A model generated the notes under the pieces. It was given only the letters and a program-made list of their open reading frames with translations, did no database searches and was not told where the DNA came from. DNA of 10,049 nucleotides from an uncultured Ruminococcus sp. (GTDB lineage Bacteria; Bacillota; Clostridia; Oscillospirales; Acutalibacteraceae): positions 1-10,049 of the forward strand of contig CACYDY010000129.1 of NCBI GenBank assembly GCA_902773245.1, given 5' to 3'. A program made the position numbers and the translations under genes. Positions 6,782 to 10,049 of this stretch are shown here, piece after piece (position 1 is the stretch's first letter; every line of letters begins with the position of its first letter).

Positions 6782-9298
6782 ATGATGATCAAATATAAGG
6801 TCAGTGAAATTGCCAAGGATTTAAATGTTGCGCCAAAGGAGATCGCAGCTGCGCTTATGGAGCATTCGGGCGGCAATGCGAAAAAGAAAAATTCGCAGTC
6901 GTCGCTCACCGAGGAAGAGCTTAACATAGTTTTTGAGCATTTCACACAAAAGAACAGTACCGAAAATCTTGACGAATATTTATCGGGAAATAAAAACACG
7001 GAAAATAAGAAAACAGATAATAAAAATACAGATAATAAAAATACAGAGAATGCGGCGCAGCCCTCCAAGGACGGCAAAAGAACCGCAAACGACAAAAAGT
7101 TCCCGCCAAAGATCGACAGACAGAAAAACCGCGCTAATAATCAAAAGCAGCCCGAAGACAACAGGAAGAACGATAACAGAAGAAAACCCGATCCGAAGAA
7201 TACCGCTCAAAGGGATAGACAGCAGCCGGCTGCAAAGAATGCGGGAGCATCAAAGGAAAACACATCTGCAAAATCAGCCGACAGCTATACATCGGAAGAA
7301 ACTACTCAAAGAAGATCGAGAGTTGTTGATACAAGAGCAGGCATGGCTAATATCGACATTGAAAGATACAATGAAAAGTATGACAACCTTGCAAGCAACT
7401 CTTCGAAGATCAAGAGCGACAATACCGTCAGCAAGCAGAAGATAAATCAGAAGTCACAGCGCAAAGGAAAGCCGAAAAATTCCAGAAAGGAAACCGAGCA
7501 GGAACGTTTGAAGAGAATTGCTGCCGAAAGAAAGAGCAAGCCTATTACGGTTTACATTCCCGATGAGATCGTTGTATCGGAGCTTGCTATGAGATTGAAG
7601 GTAACAGCGTCCGAAGTTGTAAAGGTTCTTTTCTCAATGGGACAGATGGCTACCGTCAATGATGTTATCGACTTTGACACAGCATCTCTTGCGGCAATGG
7701 AGCTTCATGCAAAGGTTGAGCATGAGGTAGTGGTTACTATCGAGGAGAGAATTATCGACGACAGCGAAGACGATGACGACAACCTCGTTGAAAGAGCGCC
7801 TGTCGTTGTTGTAATGGGACACGTTGACCACGGTAAAACATCTTTGCTTGACGCAATCAGAGAAGAGAACGTCACGGCTACCGAAGCAGGCGGCATTACT
7901 CAGCACATCGGCGCTTACAGAGCGCAGGTCAACGGCAGAGAGATCACATTCCTCGACACTCCGGGTCACGAAGCGTTCACGACCATGAGAGCGAGAGGCG
8001 CTCAGGTCACGGATATCGCTATTCTTGTTGTAGCGGCTGACGACGGCATCATGCCGCAGACGGTTGAAGCTATCAACCATGCAAAAGCGGCAGACGTTTC
8101 GATCATTGTTGCCATCAACAAGATAGACAAAGAGGGCGCTAACATTGATCTTGTAAAGCAGCAGCTCACAGAATATAATATCGTTCCCGAAGAGTGGGGC
8201 GGTGATGTTCCGTGTATTCCCGTTTCCGCAAAGAAAAAAGAGGGTATAGAGGATCTTCTTGAGATGGTACTTCTCGTTGCGGATATGAAGGAACTTAAAG
8301 CCAACCCCGACAGAGCCGCAAAGGGTACTGTTATCGAAGCAAGACTCGACAAGGGAAGAGGCCCCGTTGCTACCATGCTCGTTCAGAACGGAACACTCAG
8401 GGTCGGCGACATTGTTGTTGCAGGAACATCTGTCGGCAAAGTCAGAGCAATGACCAACTATCGAGGAGAAAGAGTTAAAGAGGCAGGCCCGTCATACCCG
8501 GTTGAGATCACAGGTCTTGACGAAGCGCCGTCGGGCGGTGATATTTTCAATGCGGTTTCCGACGAGCGTCTTGCAAGAGAGCTTGTTGAACAGCGTAAGT
8601 CGAAGGCTAAGGAAGAGCTGTTTAATTCCCAGAAACCGTCTGTTGTAACGCTTGATAATCTCTTTGAGCAGATGCAGCAGGGTGATGTTAAGGAACTCAA
8701 GATCATTGTTAAAGCGGACGTTCAGGGTTCCGTTGAAGCAGTCAAGCAGTCGCTTGAGAAGCTTTCAAACGATGAGGTAAGAATAAATGTTATTCACGGC
8801 GCTGTCGGCGCTATCAGAGAGTCCGATGTAATGCTTGCTTCGGCGTCGAGCGCAATTATCGTCGGATTTAACGTAAGACCCGATCCCGTTGCAGAGGAAA
8901 ACGCAAAGCGTGACGGAGTTGACCTGAGATGCTACAGAATTATCTATGACTGCATCGAGGAGATCGAAAGCGCAATGAAAGGTATGCTTGCTCCGAAAAC
9001 AAGAGAAGTTGTACTCGGAAGAGCCGAGTGCCGCAATGTTATCAAGATCAAGAATGTCGGATTTATCGCAGGTTCATACGTTCTCAGCGGCAAGGTTGCA
9101 AGAAATTCACAGGTCAGAGTTGTTCGTGACGGCATTGTAATTTTTGAGGACACTATGAGTTCTCTCCAGAGATTCAAGGACGCAGTCAAAGAGGTATCCG
9201 CTGGCTATGAGTGCGGTATCGGACTTGAAAAGTTCAGCGATCTTAAAGAGGGAGATATTATTGAATCTTTCATAATTGAAGAATATCGTGAGGATTGA
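6782..9298 (+). CDS. infB: Translation initiation factor IF-2
   Basis: IF-2 is the GTPase that delivers fMet-tRNA to the 30S subunit and promotes 50S joining. The 838-residue protein has an IF2_N module at about 2-60, a long Lys/Asn/Arg-rich disordered linker (about 61-250) and a second IF2_N module at about 254-310. The GTPase domain follows: GHVDHGKT at 346-353, the switch I GITQHIG at 371-377, DTPGH at 392-396, NKID at 446-449 and SAK at 482-484. After it come the beta-barrel domain II, domain III (about 620-715) and the C-terminal fMet-tRNA-binding barrel (about 745-838, with GYECGIG at 808-814). The start is well supported: AAGGAGG (6766-6772) lies 9 nt before ATG 6782, and a second ATG follows directly at 6785. 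The linker holds a 15-bp tandem repeat. The usual next gene, rbfA, is not in the window. Confidence 0.98.
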   Translation: MMIKYKVSEIAKDLNVAPKEIAAALMEHSGGNAKKKNSQSSLTEEELNIVFEHFTQKNSTENLDEYLSGNKNTENKKTDNKNTDNKNTENAAQPSKDGKRTANDKKFPPKIDRQKNRANNQKQPEDNRKNDNRRKPDPKNTAQRDRQQPAAKNAGASKENTSAKSADSYTSEETTQRRSRVVDTRAGMANIDIERYNEKYDNLASNSSKIKSDNTVSKQKINQKSQRKGKPKNSRKETEQERLKRIAAERKSKPITVYIPDEIVVSELAMRLKVTASEVVKVLFSMGQMATVNDVIDFDTASLAAMELHAKVEHEVVVTIEERIIDDSEDDDDNLVERAPVVVVMGHVDHGKTSLLDAIREENVTATEAGGITQHIGAYRAQVNGREITFLDTPGHEAFTTMRARGAQVTDIAILVVAADDGIMPQTVEAINHAKAADVSIIVAINKIDKEGANIDLVKQQLTEYNIVPEEWGGDVPCIPVSAKKKEGIEDLLEMVLLVADMKELKANPDRAAKGTVIEARLDKGRGPVATMLVQNGTLRVGDIVVAGTSVGKVRAMTNYRGERVKEAGPSYPVEITGLDEAPSGGDIFNAVSDERLARELVEQRKSKAKEELFNSQKPSVVTLDNLFEQMQQGDVKELKIIVKADVQGSVEAVKQSLEKLSNDEVRINVIHGAVGAIRESDVMLASASSAIIVGFNVRPDPVAEENAKRDGVDLRCYRIIYDCIEEIESAMKGMLAPKTREVVLGRAECRNVIKIKNVGFIAGSYVLSGKVARNSQVRVVRDGIVIFEDTMSSLQRFKDAVKEVSAGYECGIGLEKFSDLKEGDIIESFIIEEYRED
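6989..7048 (+). repeat. Four 15-bp tandem repeats inside infB
   Basis: Four in-frame 15-bp units encode the pentapeptides NKNTE, NKKTD, NKNTD and NKNTE (residues 70-89 of IF-2). The third and fourth units differ at one base, while the first two have drifted more. Because the unit is a multiple of three, gain or loss of copies would keep the frame. It lies in the disordered linker, where length change should be tolerated. Confidence 0.85.
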
Positions 9299-9360
9299 TT
9301 TTTTGACGATAGGATTTTCGATGTGTATTCTTTGATTTGAATTTGGTAATGATATTGTTA

Positions 9361-9404
9361 TGATCATTGGCGGCATTGTTCCGCCGATGATCGGGATTAA
9401 TTTT
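9361..9404 (+). terminator. Possible terminator after infB
   Basis: TGATCATTGGCGG (9361-9373) pairs with CCGCCGATGATCG (9381-9393), giving 13 bp with two G-U pairs and a 7-nt loop. The tail GGATTAATTTTG has its Ts set back from the stem, so termination would be weak or factor-aided. It is the only strong stem in the first 270 bases after infB, which makes it the best candidate for the operon end. Confidence 0.45.
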
Positions 9405-9585
9405 GTTTGAGCAATATATTTCACGATTTGACGCAGCCTGCGCGGTTTAAGAAAAATGTATACTGCATATTCGTTGGCGGGCTGCGGCAATGTCATCAAC
9501 TTAAGGTGGCAATTAACAAACCGTTAGATTAAATGGTTAATCACTAACCAAAAATTAAGGTGACGTTTAGTGCAGATGCAGGGGT

Positions 9586-9664
9586 TTGGGGTCGCAGACC
9601 CCAATAGGATGAGGGCGAAGCCCTCATCCTGAGAAGCCCCCTTTTCCTTGAGGGAAAGGGGGTT
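9586..9664. repeat. Block of three back-to-back hairpins
   Basis: Three stems follow each other almost without gaps. TTGGGGTC/GACCCCAA lies at 9586-9604 with loop GCA. AGGATGAGGGC and its exact complement lie at 9606-9630 with loop GAA. CCCCCTTTTCC/GGGAAAGGGGG lies at 9637-9662 with loop TTGA and one G-T pair. None is followed by a T-run on the + strand. Such modular GC-rich palindromes in intergenic DNA are typical of dispersed repeats. GGTGACG occurs on both sides of the block (9559-9565 and 9674-9680). Confidence 0.75.
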
Positions 9665-9675
9665 GGGGGTATGGG
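9652..9675 (+). other. G-quadruplex-type motif
   Basis: Four runs of at least three Gs (9652-9654, 9658-9662, 9665-9669, 9673-9675) are separated by AAA, TT and TAT. This fits the canonical G3+N1-7 pattern. The first two runs are also the right arm of the third hairpin, so quadruplex and hairpin would exclude each other. Confidence 0.65.
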
Positions 9676-9778
9676 TGACGACAATAATGTACAATAGAAC
9701 CAAATACTTGGGTCGACAGGCAATAATCCTCAAGCTGTGGGCAGTGATTTATTACCTGCGACTCTCAAGTTGATGATA

Positions 9779-9807
9779 TTGCGGGCTGCGGACAAAGGAA
9801 TTATAAT
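9779..9807 (+). promoter_or_regulatory. Weak promoter-like pair near the window end
   Basis: A perfect TATAAT (9802-9807) has TTGCGG (9779-9784) 17 nt upstream. The -35 box matches only the first three consensus bases and the local AT content is high. It could drive a transcript into sequence beyond the window, but no gene is visible downstream inside it. Confidence 0.3.
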
Positions 9808-9853
9808 TGATATACTCGATAGCTTTCAAATTTAGCGCTTTTCCTCTTAGACC

Positions 9854-9875
9854 GGCAATTCGCTTCGCTGTTGCC
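9854..9875. repeat. Short inverted repeat
   Basis: GGCAAT (9854-9859) pairs with GTTGCC (9870-9875), with one T-G pair, around a loop that contains the direct repeat TCGCT-TCGCT. No T-run follows closely. It is probably a minor palindrome of the same repeat-rich intergenic DNA. Confidence 0.4.
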
Positions 9876-9985
9876 TGTTTTGATTTTAACCGAAAGGTAT
9901 TATTTTAAGAGTTATTTTGATCGATAGTTTATTTGATTTCGCTGAGGGAAATATGTCGATCTTTTCTGCTTTGTTCCGTCAGCGA

Positions 9986-10041
9986 CCAAAGGCTCTGCCT
10001 TTGGAAACCGCAAACTTTTGAAAAAGTTTGATCAAAACTTT
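9986..10041. repeat. Palindrome cluster at the window edge
   Basis: CCAAAGGC/GCCTTTGG with loop TCT forms a perfect 8-bp hairpin at 9986-10004. It is followed by CAAACTTTT/AAAAGTTTG at 10011-10030, whose right arm can instead pair with AAACTTT at 10035-10041. The last two stems exclude each other. The arrangement looks like another dispersed palindromic repeat, cut by the window end. Confidence 0.6.
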
Positions 10042-10049
10042 AATATGCT

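Larger units (their letters stand above)
9299..10049. other. 751-base region without a credible gene
   Basis: From the infB stop to the window edge no reading frame has both a plausible start and recognisable protein character; the frames that exist run through palindromes. The region holds a possible terminator (9361-9404), several short inverted and direct repeats, a three-hairpin block with a G-quadruplex motif (9586-9675), a weak promoter-like pair (9779-9807) and edge palindromes (9986-10041). TGGTTA/TAACCA at 9534-9550 forms a further small hairpin. An 11-nt direct repeat, GCGGGCTGCGG, occurs at 9477-9487 and 9781-9791. The rest shows nothing I can name. Confidence 0.7.

Noticed and set aside
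6774..6785. Four-codon frame (Met-Thr-Ile-stop) overlapping the infB start
   Set aside because: The SD sequence is only 1 nt from its ATG, far too close for initiation there; spacing fits the infB ATG at 6782.
9107..9499. 130-residue - strand frame across the infB end
   Set aside because: It overlaps the certain end of infB and crosses the likely terminator; no protein family character.
9524..9733. 69-residue - strand frame in the downstream region
   Set aside because: Its middle is the translation of the three-hairpin block, and no ribosome site supports it; treated as repeat DNA.
9299..10049. tRNA genes, CRISPR array or remnants of rbfA in the tail
   Set aside because: No cloverleaf with a GGTTCRANYCC-type arm, no regularly spaced identical repeats, and no translated segment resembling RbfA were seen.

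Overview
The window comes from a bacterial chromosome of moderate GC and most probably from a Gram-positive Clostridia lineage, in the Oscillospiraceae/Ruminococcaceae range. The evidence is the nusA-ylxR-ylxQ-infB gene order (a Firmicutes signature), a NusA with no E. coli-type C-terminal repeats, sigma-A-like promoters with extended -10 elements, strong AGGAGG ribosome sites, frequent AGA arginine codons, and an L,D-transpeptidase with a peptidoglycan-binding N-terminal region. This assignment rests on gene content and style, not on a database match. All real genes lie on the + strand.

Layout. Positions 1-290 hold two near-perfect GC-rich hairpins of dispersed-repeat type, a candidate promoter and a structured leader, followed by metG (methionyl-tRNA synthetase, 291-2243) with its own terminator. 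An AT-rich gap with a good promoter precedes a membrane-anchored L,D-transpeptidase gene (2571-4034). A second strong promoter (4105-4133) and a terminator-like leader hairpin (4159-4197) open the transcription/translation operon: rimP (TTG start at 4221), nusA, rnpM/ylxR (GTG start), ylxQ and infB. The last 751 bases have no credible gene. They hold a possible operon terminator, a block of three back-to-back hairpins ending in a G-quadruplex-type motif, and further palindromes at the window edge.

How the genes work together. RimP matures the 30S subunit, NusA controls pausing and termination, RnpM is linked to RNase P, YlxQ is an L7Ae-type RNA-binding protein, and IF2 brings initiator tRNA to the ribosome. 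MetRS charges the methionine tRNAs, including the initiator. The cluster therefore joins tRNA charging, RNA synthesis control, ribosome maturation and initiation. The L,D-transpeptidase is a cell-wall enzyme with its own promoter and looks like a neighbour rather than a partner.

No new multi-gene system (defence, mobile or biosynthetic) is visible; this is mostly core housekeeping DNA. The most interesting items are non-coding: the rimP leader hairpin with an interrupted U-tract, which fits NusA-controlled attenuation; the downstream palindrome block with its G-quadruplex motif and 7-bp flanking direct repeats; the pentapeptide repeat in IF2; and the apparent end of the operon at infB without rbfA.
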